From IMG/VR virus record IMGVR_UViG_3300033149_002560, positions 1 through 20,876 of that record: a stretch of 20,876 nt of DNA, one strand, 5' to 3'. The position numbers and the translations under genes were made by a program. The notes below the pieces were generated by a model, which was not told the origin of the DNA, did no database searches, and was given only the letters and a program-made list of their open reading frames with translations. The stretch comes from a virus. Positions 1 through 8,262 of this stretch are shown here, one piece after another. The first letter of the stretch is position 1. Each line of letters begins with the position of its first letter.

Positions 1-135
1 TATCAGCACCCCTATGTTTCAATAGCAAAACAGGCCAGTGAAATGGTACGCAGCTGGGGCGCTAAACTGGGCCTGACCCCACGTGACCGAATGAGCTTAA
101 AAATACAACCAATTAAACCTGATTCAATATTCTAA
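1..135 (+). CDS. terminase small subunit, C-terminal end (partial)
   Basis: The first frame is open from base 1 to the TAA at 133-135 and gives 44 residues, with sequence such as VSIAKQASEMVRSWGAKLGLTPRDR. A conserved LGLTP.R stretch near the C-terminus is typical of P27-family small terminase subunits, which bind phage DNA and start packaging. The start lies outside the window. The gene ends 5 bp before the large subunit, the normal TerS-TerL order. The identification rests on the LGLTP.R stretch and on position; only the tail of the protein is visible. Confidence 0.75.
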   Translation, partial: YQHPYVSIAKQASEMVRSWGAKLGLTPRDRMSLKIQPIKPDSIF

Positions 136-140
136 GAATC

Positions 141-1883
141 ATGGCAGTTAATGAAGCCCTGGAAAGAATTGCCTATTCTGATATTTGTATCAGGAAGGCC
201 CGTAAATATATTAAGGACATGGAAGCGGGCAAGATTAAAGCAGGCCAGGCCGAAATTAGGGCCGTAATTCGACACGAAAAAGAATTAAAAAAAGTCAGGT
301 TTAAAAACTTCCCTTTTTACTTTGACGAAAACGGCCCAGACCGGGTTTTTCAATTTTTCAGTTTCTTAAGGCATTCAAAAGGCGAATGGTCCGGCAGGCA
401 GTACATGCTGGCAGATTGGCAGTGCTTTATTATTTGGGCTCTCTTTGGATGGAAAAGAAAAAAGGACCACAAAAGGCGATTTAAAATTGCCTATGTGCAG
501 ATAGCACGTAAAAACGGAAAAACAACATTTGCTGCCGGTGTCGCGTTATATCTAATGATGTACGACCACGAAAAAGGGGCCGAGATTTACGCGGCAGCAA
601 CAACAAAAGACCAGGCCAGGCTTTGCCACATGGAAGCGGTTAGGATGGTGAAGCAATCAAAAGAAATTTATGAGCATATAGAAGTGCTGGGGGGTAAAAA
701 GCCCAGCAGCCTCATTTTTGAAAAGAATTTTGCTTTCTTTAATCCCCTATCATCAGACGCAGATACTCTTGACGGTTTGAACCCATCCGGTGCCATTGTT
801 GATGAATTGCACGTGCATAAAACCCCGGAAGTGTGGGAAGTGCTAGACACAGGAACCGGGGCCAGGTCCCAGCCGATGATTTTCGGTATCACAACCGCAG
901 GAAGTAACCAGGAATCCATTTGCTATGAATTACGGGAACACGCGTTAAACATTTTGGAAACATCGGACAAAGGCGGTGATTATATAGACCACAGTTTTTT
1001 CGCCTATGTTGCCGAGCTTGACGATGGTGACGAATGGACCGACCCGGAAACCTGGCGCAAGGGTAATCCAAATATAGGGATATCAGTTAAACGTGATGAA
1101 TTGGCAGATCAGTGCAACCGGGCCCGATTATCCCCAGGAAGGCAAAACCAATTCAGGCAGAAGCGTTTAAATGAGTGGGTGGAACAGTCAACAAGGTTTA
1201 TTGACATGGAAGCCTGGGCAGCCCTTCCAAAAAGGGGCAAGGTGGATTTGGTAGGGCGCCCATGCTTCGCAGGGCTGGACTTATCCAGCACCATTGATTT
1301 TACAGCACTGGTTTTAGTTTTTCCCCCTGTTTTCGGCCTTAAATACTGGTATTGGTTGCCCTTCTTTTGGCTGCCGCAGGAAAGGGTAAGGAAGGTAATG
1401 CAGGAAAGGCGCTTGCCTATTGATCGATGGGTTAAGGCCGGTGATTTATTTACAACCCCCGGCAATGTTATTGACTATGACAACGTAAGGGACAAAATTA
1501 ACGAGCTCGGCGAGTTGTACGATATCAAGGAAATAGGTTACGACCCCTATAACGCTATGCAGATAATTCCAAAGTTGGAAAGTGACGGTTTTGAATTGGT
1601 TAAGATGCGCCAGGGTGTTCAAACCTTGCATGCACCAACCAAAGAGCTAGAAACCCAGATTATAGGGCGCCAGCTATCCCCCAGCACCAACGGGGTATTA
1701 AAATACATGGCAAAAAATGTTTCTGTATTACGTGACAATAACGGCAACATGAAACCGATAAGAGAAAACGAAAGACTTAAAATTGATGGGATTGTGGCGG
1801 GCATTATGGGCATAGGCCGGGCGCTGGCTTACGACCTAACAGAGAATGATGATACTATTACCGCAATGACCCTGGGAGATTAA
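141..1883 (+). CDS. terminase large subunit (HK97-type, Terminase_1 family)
   Basis: 580 aa, the usual length for this family. It is the ATP-driven DNA-packaging motor and headful/cos nuclease that docks on the portal. The N-terminal ATPase shows a Walker A-like ARKNGKTT (122-129), Walker B GAIVDE (217-222, catalytic E222) and a coupling motif GITTAGS (249-255). The C-terminal RNase H-like nuclease shows three expected acidic positions: D380 in GLDLSS, D468 in GYDPYN and D549 in KIDGIVAG. All key residues are present, so it looks functional. The start is ATG 141, 5 bp after the small subunit's stop. A CDS for the portal follows after 4 bp, behind a GGGAG Shine-Dalgarno. Confidence 0.96.
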   Translation: MAVNEALERIAYSDICIRKARKYIKDMEAGKIKAGQAEIRAVIRHEKELKKVRFKNFPFYFDENGPDRVFQFFSFLRHSKGEWSGRQYMLADWQCFIIWALFGWKRKKDHKRRFKIAYVQIARKNGKTTFAAGVALYLMMYDHEKGAEIYAAATTKDQARLCHMEAVRMVKQSKEIYEHIEVLGGKKPSSLIFEKNFAFFNPLSSDADTLDGLNPSGAIVDELHVHKTPEVWEVLDTGTGARSQPMIFGITTAGSNQESICYELREHALNILETSDKGGDYIDHSFFAYVAELDDGDEWTDPETWRKGNPNIGISVKRDELADQCNRARLSPGRQNQFRQKRLNEWVEQSTRFIDMEAWAALPKRGKVDLVGRPCFAGLDLSSTIDFTALVLVFPPVFGLKYWYWLPFFWLPQERVRKVMQERRLPIDRWVKAGDLFTTPGNVIDYDNVRDKINELGELYDIKEIGYDPYNAMQIIPKLESDGFELVKMRQGVQTLHAPTKELETQIIGRQLSPSTNGVLKYMAKNVSVLRDNNGNMKPIRENERLKIDGIVAGIMGIGRALAYDLTENDDTITAMTLGD

Positions 1884-1887
1884 ACAA

Positions 1888-3510
1888 ATGAGTGAAAAAA
1901 CCAGTTTTGTGGGCAGGGTGTTGGCCCGCATTATGCCCAGTAGACAACCAACGGCCCAAAGGGTTGTTATTAACCCAGCCCCAGCCGGTGCTTATGTAAA
2001 CAACGAAAACGCACTAACACATACAGCGGTTTGGTGTGCAATCAAGCTACTTTCTGAAACCATCGGCAGCCTGAATTTTAAAATTCTGCAGCCTTTGGCA
2101 AATGGGACCAACGCAGAAGTTAAGCAGGGCACAATTTACGAGCTTTTAAATGTTGCCCCAAATTCTATGATGTCGGCAGCGACTTTCCGCGAAACCTTAA
2201 CGGCCCATGTGTGTGGATGGGGTAATGCCTATGCAGAAATTGAAAGGGATATGCTGGGCCGCGCGGTTGCCCTTTGGCCTTTGCTGCCGAATCAGACCAG
2301 GCCGGTAATTGATGAATCAGGGGACCTTTGGTATCAGAACACTGACAAAAACGGCAACAAAGTATACCTGCCTGCAAAGGATGTTTTACACATTCACGGT
2401 TTTGGCTTTGATGGGATTATGGGTTACGACCCTATCACCTACCACGCGCAAGCAATCAGCCAGGGCCTTGCAGTTGAACAGCATACCAGTGATTTTTTTG
2501 CCAACGGAACACACTTAAACGGTGCTTTGATCGCAAAGGGCAAGCTAGACAAAGATAAGCGCGCAAATATACGGGATGCCTATAATGAAAGTTATAAGGG
2601 TGTCGGAAAAGCCTATCGAATGGCCGTATTTGATAACGATTTATCCTGGCAAAGTTTTTCAGTTAGCCCAGAGGCAAGCCAGCTTATTGAAAGCCGAAAA
2701 TTTAAGGTATCTGATATCGCAAGAATATGGCGGGTGCCGAATCACCTACTGGGCGATTTAGAGAAAGCCACATTCAGCAATATTGAAAGCCAGGGCATTG
2801 AATTTGTACAGTACACAATATTGCCCTGGGCCGTTAGGTGGGAAAGTGAAATAAATATGAAGCTGTTAAACGGCAACAACCCCAAAAGACGCGCAAAGAT
2901 GAATTTAAACGTGCTTATGCGCGGGGATGTTAAAAGCCGTTTTGAAGCGTACAAGATTGGCAGGGAATGGGGCTGGTTATCTGCAAACGATATCAGGGCC
3001 CTGGAAGATTTGAACCCGATACCTGGTATCGCTGGCCGGGCTTATATCCTGCCGCTAAATTATCAGCTGGCAAAGGATATCGGCAGCACCCCGGCACCCG
3101 CACCGGCCCCAGCGCCAGCACCGGCAAATGACCCGGAACCAACCCCGGACCCAGAGCCCAGCCCGGACCCTGATGAATTATCAGCTGCAGCAAATATAAT
3201 GGCAGACGATATCGCGGGCCGAATCTCAAATAAATACAGCAATGATTTGCTGGGTTATTGGGGTGATACGCCTTTGATCGCAAATAAGCTGGGCAGAAAT
3301 GAAACCTGGTTAAACAATGCTTTGCAGCCTTTGGGTGAATTATTTGCACAGGCTAAATTACCTTTTTCTATTGAAGGATGCGCCCAGGCTATTGGCGAAA
3401 TGATACAGAGCTATTATAGTGAATTAACAGAAGGCCAGGAAAAAGAGAAAGACCAGGCCGAAATTAAACAAATTGTGACTGCAGCAATCAAGCGGCAGCT
3501 GGTAGGTTAA
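1888..3510 (+). CDS. portal protein (HK97 family)
   Basis: 540 aa. It forms the dodecameric ring at one capsid vertex through which DNA enters and leaves. Family features include the early ALTHTAVWCAIKLLSETIGSL segment, the central KFKVSDIARIWRVPNHLLGD segment and the FSNIESQGIEFV.YTILPW helix, all characteristic of phage_portal (PF04860). The core is followed by a low-complexity Pro-Ala then Pro-Asp/Glu linker at about residues 398-430, and a separate helical C-terminal part of about 110 residues. Such a C-terminal extension beyond the usual ~400-aa core is uncommon but not unique; it could be an internal tail or scaffold-interaction region. Start ATG 1888 has GGGAG upstream. It is followed by the protease after 2 bp. 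Confidence 0.95.
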   Translation: MSEKTSFVGRVLARIMPSRQPTAQRVVINPAPAGAYVNNENALTHTAVWCAIKLLSETIGSLNFKILQPLANGTNAEVKQGTIYELLNVAPNSMMSAATFRETLTAHVCGWGNAYAEIERDMLGRAVALWPLLPNQTRPVIDESGDLWYQNTDKNGNKVYLPAKDVLHIHGFGFDGIMGYDPITYHAQAISQGLAVEQHTSDFFANGTHLNGALIAKGKLDKDKRANIRDAYNESYKGVGKAYRMAVFDNDLSWQSFSVSPEASQLIESRKFKVSDIARIWRVPNHLLGDLEKATFSNIESQGIEFVQYTILPWAVRWESEINMKLLNGNNPKRRAKMNLNVLMRGDVKSRFEAYKIGREWGWLSANDIRALEDLNPIPGIAGRAYILPLNYQLAKDIGSTPAPAPAPAPAPANDPEPTPDPEPSPDPDELSAAANIMADDIAGRISNKYSNDLLGYWGDTPLIANKLGRNETWLNNALQPLGELFAQAKLPFSIEGCAQAIGEMIQSYYSELTEGQEKEKDQAEIKQIVTAAIKRQLVG

Positions 3511-3512
3511 AG

Positions 3513-4181
3513 ATGGGAATACAAGTTAAGAATAAAGCCGGGACCGGTGAAATCTATATTTTTGATGAAATTGGAAGCGGGTTTTTTGGTGGTGTTGGTT
3601 TAAAGGATGTTGCTGCAGCGCTTAAAGAGTTGCGCGGTGTCAAAGAAATCACGATGCGGATTAACAGCCCTGGAGGTGACATGTTTGAAGGTATTGCCAT
3701 TTATAACATGCTGAAAAAGGAACCAACGAAAATTACCAGCAGCATTGAAGGGCTGGCAGCAAGTGCAGCAAGCATTATCGCCCTGGGCGCTGAAACAGTG
3801 ACAATGGCAGACAGTGCATTTTTTATGATTCACAATGCCCATACTGTTGCCGCTGGCGATACTCAATACCTGGCAGAAGTTGCTGAACAGCTGGCCGGTT
3901 TTGATGAACAGCTGGGCCGAATCTACCAGGGCAAAATCGGTGGCGAAATTGAGCCTATCCGCGAATTGATGAATGCAGAAACCTGGTATACAGCTGCAGA
4001 AGCAAAGGAAGCTGGTTTTATTGATGATATTACCGAGCAGTTACCGGTGGCGGCCCATTGTGACCCTGCCAAATTCAGGAATGCACCAACCGGGTTGAAT
4101 GTTGCAAACAATACTGCCAGTAAAAAGGGCTTGGCGATTGCCAAAAAAGCGCGCGCCCGTTTGCTACGTTTGAATAACTGA
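3513..4181 (+). CDS. ClpP-like prohead protease
   Basis: 222 aa, a ClpP/SppA-fold serine peptidase of the kind that serves as head maturation protease in many HK97-type phages. Visible motifs: RINSPGGDMFEGIAIYNML (substrate-binding strand and helix), GLAASAAS with likely nucleophile S84, and MIHNAH with likely catalytic H107; the third member of the triad is probably in the NAETWYTAAEAKEAGFIDD segment (about 154-172). It should cut the N-terminal scaffold region of the capsid protein encoded next door. The C-terminal ~40 residues are basic and not part of the peptidase fold. The stop codon overlaps a candidate promoter for the capsid gene. Confidence 0.93.
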   Translation: MGIQVKNKAGTGEIYIFDEIGSGFFGGVGLKDVAAALKELRGVKEITMRINSPGGDMFEGIAIYNMLKKEPTKITSSIEGLAASAASIIALGAETVTMADSAFFMIHNAHTVAAGDTQYLAEVAEQLAGFDEQLGRIYQGKIGGEIEPIRELMNAETWYTAAEAKEAGFIDDITEQLPVAAHCDPAKFRNAPTGLNVANNTASKKGLAIAKKARARLLRLNN

Positions 4182-4197
4182 AAAAAGGGGTTATACT
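4170..4197 (+). promoter_or_regulatory. candidate sigma70 promoter for the capsid gene
   Basis: TTGAAT (4170-4175) and TATACT (4192-4197) are separated by 16 bp, close to the -35/-10 consensus (TTGACA/TATAAT). It lies at the end of the protease gene, and the transcript would begin about 45 bp upstream of the capsid start codon. A dedicated promoter for the most abundant virion protein is plausible. This is a sequence match only. Confidence 0.5.
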
Positions 4198-4252
4198 GAC
4201 CCCATTGAAGGCCACGCCAGAAATTTAAAAACATATTACGGGAGTAATTAAC

Positions 4253-5668
4253 ATGCGTTATTTAAAAGCACTTGTAGCAGTAGTTGCTACTTTCATGTTG
4301 TCACTGTTGTGGGGAACCACAGTTAAAACAGTTGGTCGCCCAAGTTTTCCAGTATTTGCAGATGCTACTGACCTTGAACAAATGCAGGTCCAGATGGTTG
4401 CAATCGCTGACCGTCTTGACGAAATTGTTAACCTGGCAGAAGGCGAAGGCCGCGACTTGTCAGATTCAGAACTTTCTGAAATCTCAGAATTAAATACTGA
4501 ATTTGAAACACTGGGCGCCCAGATTGAAGCGCGTCAGAAGGTTTTGCAGATTCGCAACCAGGGCAAGAAAGGCCCAGGCCGTAAAACTGCAACCCCTGGC
4601 ACCCCAGCAGCTAAGAAAAAAGAAACCTTTAAAAATATGGGTGACTTTGCGCAAGCTGTACACAGATCACTGGCCCCTGATGCAGCTAGTGTTGATAATC
4701 GCTTGATTAACAACCAAGCCCCAGACGGTGATTTTTCGAGCGCCCTTTCTGGCTCAGATGGTGGCTTTTTGGTCCCTGATGATTTCCGCAACGAAATTCA
4801 GAAAAAGGTTAATGGTGAAGATTCTTTAATCGCGCGCTGTGACCAAATGAATACTGCCAGCAACAATATTTCAATTCCACAGGACAATGTATCGCCCTGG
4901 GATGAAACCACAGGTGTACAGTGTTACTGGGAAGGCGAAGCGAAGAAATACAAGGAAAGTAAATTGGAAGTAGAGCTGAAACAACAGCGCTTGCACAAAC
5001 TCACTTCCCTGGTCCCTGTAACTGATGAGTTGATGGAAGATGCCCCATTGCTTAATGCTTATCTGATGCAGAAAGTGCCAGAAAAAATGGATTTCAAAAT
5101 CTCACGCGCAATTTTGGCGGGTGACGGTGTAGGTAAGCCGCTGGGCCTTTGGGAATCAGACGCATGTGTAACAGTTGCGAAAGAATCCGGCCAGGCTGAT
5201 GGAACCATCGTTTTTGAAAATATCATTAACATGTGGGCGCGCCTTTATTCAGGTTGCCAGGCCAATTCGGTTTGGATTGCAAACCAGGATACATTGCCAC
5301 AGTTAATGAACCTGAAATTCCCTGGTGATGGTCGCCCGGTTTATCTGCCTGGCGGTGTGATTGCTGGCTCCCCATTTGGCACCCTGTTTGGCCGCCCTAT
5401 TATTTTCCATGAGGCAGCGGAAAGCGTAGGCCAGCTGGGTGATTTAACTTTGTGTGATCTTAACAAGTACCTGGTAGCACGTAAGGCAGCCGGTGTTGAA
5501 ATGGCGCAAAGCATGCACCTGTATTTTGATTATGGAATGGAAGCATTCCGATTCACTTATCGTCTGGGTGGCTCACCCTGGTGGAAGGATGCAATTCAGC
5601 CACGTTCAGAAAGCGGCAACACTTTGGGCTGCGCAGTAGTACTTGAGGAACGAGTAGACCCAGGTTAA
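4253..5668 (+). CDS. major capsid protein (HK97 fold) with hydrophobic N-terminus
   Basis: 471 aa. The capsid-forming core begins near residue 165 and has the HK97-family signatures GGFLVPDDF (170-178), ILAGDGVGKPLGL, GRPIIFHEAAE, and the C-terminal FDYGMEAFRFTYRLGG. Residues ~40-100 form a charged coiled coil matching the scaffolding delta domain that the upstream ClpP-like protease would remove. A Lys/Pro-rich linker (about 103-125) joins the two. Unusually, residues 6-21 (ALVAVVATFMLSLLWG) after a basic n-region look like a signal peptide or membrane anchor. The start is well supported: GGGAG lies 8 bp before ATG 4253; the next in-frame ATG, about 4382, lacks such a site. A promoter precedes the gene and an intrinsic terminator follows it. 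Confidence 0.95.
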   Translation: MRYLKALVAVVATFMLSLLWGTTVKTVGRPSFPVFADATDLEQMQVQMVAIADRLDEIVNLAEGEGRDLSDSELSEISELNTEFETLGAQIEARQKVLQIRNQGKKGPGRKTATPGTPAAKKKETFKNMGDFAQAVHRSLAPDAASVDNRLINNQAPDGDFSSALSGSDGGFLVPDDFRNEIQKKVNGEDSLIARCDQMNTASNNISIPQDNVSPWDETTGVQCYWEGEAKKYKESKLEVELKQQRLHKLTSLVPVTDELMEDAPLLNAYLMQKVPEKMDFKISRAILAGDGVGKPLGLWESDACVTVAKESGQADGTIVFENIINMWARLYSGCQANSVWIANQDTLPQLMNLKFPGDGRPVYLPGGVIAGSPFGTLFGRPIIFHEAAESVGQLGDLTLCDLNKYLVARKAAGVEMAQSMHLYFDYGMEAFRFTYRLGGSPWWKDAIQPRSESGNTLGCAVVLEERVDPG

Positions 5669-5686
5669 TAACCGGTTTTACCAACG

Positions 5687-5711
5687 GGGCCGGAAACGGC
5701 CCTGATTTTTT
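5687..5711 (+). terminator. intrinsic terminator after the capsid gene
   Basis: A 6-bp all-GC stem GGGCCG (5687-5692) / CGGCCC (5697-5702) is closed by a GAAA tetraloop and followed three bases later by six T residues (5706-5711). It sits 18 bp after the capsid stop. It would end most capsid-promoter transcripts while leaving some read-through to the downstream genes. Confidence 0.85.
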
Positions 5712-5734
5712 AATAATTACTTGGAGTCTTTAAA

Positions 5735-6196
5735 ATGACTATGACAAACAAGCAGCTACTTGAAGCAGTAGCATTACTTGCCAATCGCACTGATGCAGCG
5801 GTGGCGGCCTCTAGCTCAGTTTCAACAGATTGGATTAAGGTATCTGATTTCAACCGCGTTTGTGGCATTGTGCGAAGTTTCAATTCTGCAGGCAGCGCCC
5901 AGAGTACTGATGCATTTTTTGAGCAAGCCAAAGACGATAGCGGCACAGATGCGCAGCCAATCGAATCTAATGAAAGCCTGGCTTTTGATGGTGACGGTAC
6001 AGGCGGCATTGAGATGCTGACAGATCGTATGGAGTTGAACGAAGGTTATTCTTATATCCGTTTAACTACTTCAAACGAAGGTGAAGCAGCAGACATTACC
6101 AGCCTGGTTTTTGGTTACGATTCACGCCACGAGGCAATCGAGCAGCCAATTATTTCTGAAATTGTCACAGTGGTTAGCACTGGCAACGCACCATAA
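5735..6196 (+). CDS. decoration-like head protein, copy 1 (hypothetical)
   Basis: 153 aa, acidic, no membrane segment. I do not recognise a named family. Position directly after the capsid gene is where head decoration/stabilisation proteins are encoded. Its C-terminal half aligns by eye with the next gene: here GGIEMLTDRMELNEGYSYI, there GVDFGIIDFRDTDLNVDQGYSCI, each followed by a similar strand-rich region and ending with E.IEQP / EPIKQT and I.EIV.VV / VKIVEV. This suggests a duplicated beta-rich protein. GGAG at 5722-5725 supports ATG 5735; ATG 5741 is an alternative. It contains one GGTGGCGGCC motif at 5800-5809. Confidence 0.7.
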   Translation: MTMTNKQLLEAVALLANRTDAAVAASSSVSTDWIKVSDFNRVCGIVRSFNSAGSAQSTDAFFEQAKDDSGTDAQPIESNESLAFDGDGTGGIEMLTDRMELNEGYSYIRLTTSNEGEAADITSLVFGYDSRHEAIEQPIISEIVTVVSTGNAP

Positions 6197-6205
6197 GCCT
6201 GAAAC

Positions 6206-6670
6206 ATGCAGCACAATAAGCGACTTTCTGAAACGGTTGCCCTGGTTAATTGGGTGCAGTTTGCGGCCCTAGACCCGGCAACCAGTGAGGGGGGTTGTTT
6301 TTTGTGTTCACAGGCTGGGCGATTTGGCTTGTATATTAATCTGCAAGCGCTTGCCTCTTATGATGTTGATATAGCCTTATTCCAAACCAAAGAAGCAGAG
6401 ATAACCCCGGACCCTGGCGAGTTTATCCCCATTGAAGGCGCAGAAATTAATTTGAGTGGCGCCAATGGCGGGGTTGATTTTGGGATAATTGATTTTCGTG
6501 ACACTGATTTAAACGTAGACCAGGGTTATTCCTGTATCGGAATCATGGTTACAAACAATTCTGGTAATCCCCTGGACCTTATTTCTTGTTTTCTAATGGC
6601 AGCTGACAGTTACGGGGAACCGATTAAACAAACTGTTGATGTAAAAATTGTTGAGGTAGGAAATGGGTAA
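6206..6670 (+). CDS. decoration-like head protein, copy 2 (hypothetical)
   Basis: 154 aa, almost the same length as the preceding gene and similar to it in its C-terminal two thirds, so probably a diverged tandem duplicate. It has more cysteines (FLCSQ, YSCIG, ISCFL) than copy 1. No known domain is recognisable; a head decoration or head-fibre role is inferred from position only. ATG 6206 is the first start, 9 bp after the previous stop, with a poor Shine-Dalgarno, so translation may rely on coupling. Its last codons overlap the next small gene (ATG 6663). Confidence 0.65.
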   Translation: MQHNKRLSETVALVNWVQFAALDPATSEGGCFLCSQAGRFGLYINLQALASYDVDIALFQTKEAEITPDPGEFIPIEGAEINLSGANGGVDFGIIDFRDTDLNVDQGYSCIGIMVTNNSGNPLDLISCFLMAADSYGEPIKQTVDVKIVEVGNG

Positions 6671-6830
6671 AAAGAAAAAAAACACTATTAATGCAATCTG
6701 CATTAAGGCTCACACTGTAAAAGATGCGCAGAAAAATGTTGTCAAAGAATTTGTTGAGGGTGAAACCTACAAATTAAAACAGCAAACCTTTTTGTATTTA
6801 AAAAGGCTGGGTATAGTTGATGCAGCCTGA
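6663..6830 (+). CDS. small basic protein of head-connector region (55 aa)
   Basis: Open frame from ATG 6663 to TGA 6828-6830, 55 residues beginning MGKKKKNTINAICIKAHTV and including EFVEGETYKLKQQTFLYLKRLG. It overlaps the previous gene by 8 bp and the next by 11 bp, an arrangement expected of a coupled real gene. The VEGETYKL..QTFLYLKRLG pattern resembles the small beta-rich 'DUF'-type proteins often encoded between capsid and gp6-like connector in siphophages. The basic N-terminus may contact DNA or capsid. Function unknown. Confidence 0.7.
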   Translation: MGKKKKNTINAICIKAHTVKDAQKNVVKEFVEGETYKLKQQTFLYLKRLGIVDAA

Positions 6831-7455
6831 TAACCCCCGAATTACAAGTAACTTTCCTACTAAGCCCTATTCCCTTGATGAAATCAAAGAGCAGGCAAAT
6901 GTTACTTTTTCCGAAGATGATCAGCTATTAGAACGATACGGCCAGGCAGCTGCAGACAGAGTTGAAAGCTATACAGGCCGCAGATTAATCGAAGCAGAAT
7001 TTCTTTGGACCCTGGACAGCTTTGTACCTGACCGGGGACAAGATTTTTATTTTGAAGAACACCCGCGCGGTGGCGGCAGGAAGCAAATTATTCAGCTGCC
7101 TGTTTTGCCATTAAAGGAAGTTACCGGGATTGAATACCTTGATTCAAACGGTAATGCCCAGGGCCTTGTTATTGGCACTGATGTGCAAGTGGATGCCACA
7201 AATGGGCGAATGGCCCCAGAGCCTAATTGTTACTGGCCTTGTGTTGAAAGGGGCCGTTTATCCCCCATCCAAATTAATTTCACTGCAGGTTATAGCGGGG
7301 ACTATGACGGATTGCCCGCTAAGATTAAGCATGTAATTAATTCACTGGCAGCTTATTGGTATGAATGCAGGGAAGCATTTACAGCTATTGCCAGCCAGGA
7401 AATGCCAGAGCAATTTAGCGACTTGTTGGCCGAGTTTAAAACAGAGAGGTTTTAA
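6820..7455 (+). CDS. head-tail connector, gp6-like (adaptor)
   Basis: 211 aa from ATG 6820; a TTG one codon earlier (6817) is in frame. It resembles phage gp6-like/DUF3199-type head-tail connectors, which form a ring under the portal. Typical features are the N-terminal helix-rich SLDEIKEQANVTFSEDDQLLERYGQAA segment, RVESYTGRRL, the strand-rich WTLDSF...PVLPLKEVTGIEYLD section, INFTAGY, and the final helix VINSLAAYWYECREAF. It is slightly longer than many relatives because of a loop at about residues 65-90. Start overlaps the preceding small gene. Confidence 0.85.
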   Translation: MQPDNPRITSNFPTKPYSLDEIKEQANVTFSEDDQLLERYGQAAADRVESYTGRRLIEAEFLWTLDSFVPDRGQDFYFEEHPRGGGRKQIIQLPVLPLKEVTGIEYLDSNGNAQGLVIGTDVQVDATNGRMAPEPNCYWPCVERGRLSPIQINFTAGYSGDYDGLPAKIKHVINSLAAYWYECREAFTAIASQEMPEQFSDLLAEFKTERF

Positions 7456-7457
7456 CA

Positions 7458-7820
7458 ATGGCGGGGCGCGGTTGTAGAGCTGGCCGGTACAGGACCAGCT
7501 ATCGAGTTGAGCAGCAGCAAGATACCAAAGATAAGACCGGGCACGACATAGAAGCCTGGGAAACCGTTTTGGATTCAAGACGCGGGCAATTCATGCCTGG
7601 CACCCCAAAAGAGTATTATAATAATGCAGGCGAAGCGGCCAGCATTGATGGAAAAATTGTTTTCCGTTTTGATTCGGCCCTGGCCGCGATAGGTCCTGAA
7701 AATCGGATTGTAGAGAATAACGGCAGCAATTTGATTTATGAAATAATCGGATTTCCGCAAAACCCAGGCAATAAAGATAAAGAACTTATTTTCTTTGTCA
7801 GGCATTTAAACAGGAATTGA
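7458..7820 (+). CDS. head closure / head-tail joining protein
   Basis: 120 aa, matching the size and layout of the SPP1 gp16-like phage head-tail joining family (PF05521). The RYRTSYRVEQQQDTKDKTGHDIEAWETV opening, the central GKIVFRFD strand, and the C-terminal LIYEIIGFPQNPGNKDKELIFFVRHL are the usual strands of this small beta-barrel. It would sit between connector and tail and close the filled head. It begins 2 bp after the connector gene and ends 4 bp before the gp10-like gene. Confidence 0.85.
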   Translation: MAGRGCRAGRYRTSYRVEQQQDTKDKTGHDIEAWETVLDSRRGQFMPGTPKEYYNNAGEAASIDGKIVFRFDSALAAIGPENRIVENNGSNLIYEIIGFPQNPGNKDKELIFFVRHLNRN

Positions 7821-7824
7821 TATC

Positions 7825-8262
7825 ATGGCAGAAAATACTGTTTTGGGTATTGATCAGCTGAACAAAGATTTTCAGCGCCTTGATGCTGCAGTGGGTGCTA
7901 AGTTTATGCGAAGTGCAGCCGGTTATGCCTTCACCCCTGTTTTGTCAGCAATCAAAGGGCAGGCCCCAGTTTCTAAAGCAGCTCATAAAACCTACAAGGG
8001 CCGAGTAGTGGCGCCAGGTTTCTTAAAGCGCAGCCTTAAAAAAGTCACTAGAAAAAGCCGCGACAATTCGCGGGCCTATGCTTTTATTTGGGCAGAAAAG
8101 GAAGCATTTTACGGTTTTCAGTTTGTTGTGCCTGGCACCAAATACATGCAGGGAAATAACTTTGCTGAACGCGGTTACAACGCAGCAGAGAGCCAGGCAA
8201 TTCAAAGGTTTAGCGCTAAGTTAAAAGAACGAATAGACAAGGCAGCCGAGGCGGGCAAATGA
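7825..8262 (+). CDS. HK97 gp10-like neck / tail completion protein
   Basis: 145 aa, recognisable as HK97-gp10 family: GIDQLNKDFQRLDAAV, a helix with APVSKAAHKTYKGRVVAPGFLKRSLKK, then AYAFIWAEKEAFYGFQFVVPGT and a C-terminal helix. The family makes part of the neck or the proximal tail ring. Its last bases ATGA are shared with the start of the next gene (ATG 8259), so the two are translationally coupled. Confidence 0.88.
   Translation: MAENTVLGIDQLNKDFQRLDAAVGAKFMRSAAGYAFTPVLSAIKGQAPVSKAAHKTYKGRVVAPGFLKRSLKKVTRKSRDNSRAYAFIWAEKEAFYGFQFVVPGTKYMQGNNFAERGYNAAESQAIQRFSAKLKERIDKAAEAGK

Noticed and set aside
4187-4203. GGGGT-TATACTG-ACCCC hairpin with an A6 run before it, resembling a terminator read on the - strand
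   Set aside because: There are no - strand genes in the window, the stem is only 5 bp, and the loop is the -10 box of the candidate capsid promoter, a better explanation for the sequence.
7069-7080. Near-copies of the 10-mer motif (GGTGGCGGCA at 7069, GTTGGCGGCC near 8752, GGTGGCGGT at 11522, 19997 and 20183)
   Set aside because: They differ by one or more bases, and several lie in Gly runs in a different codon phase, so they were left out of the motif set.
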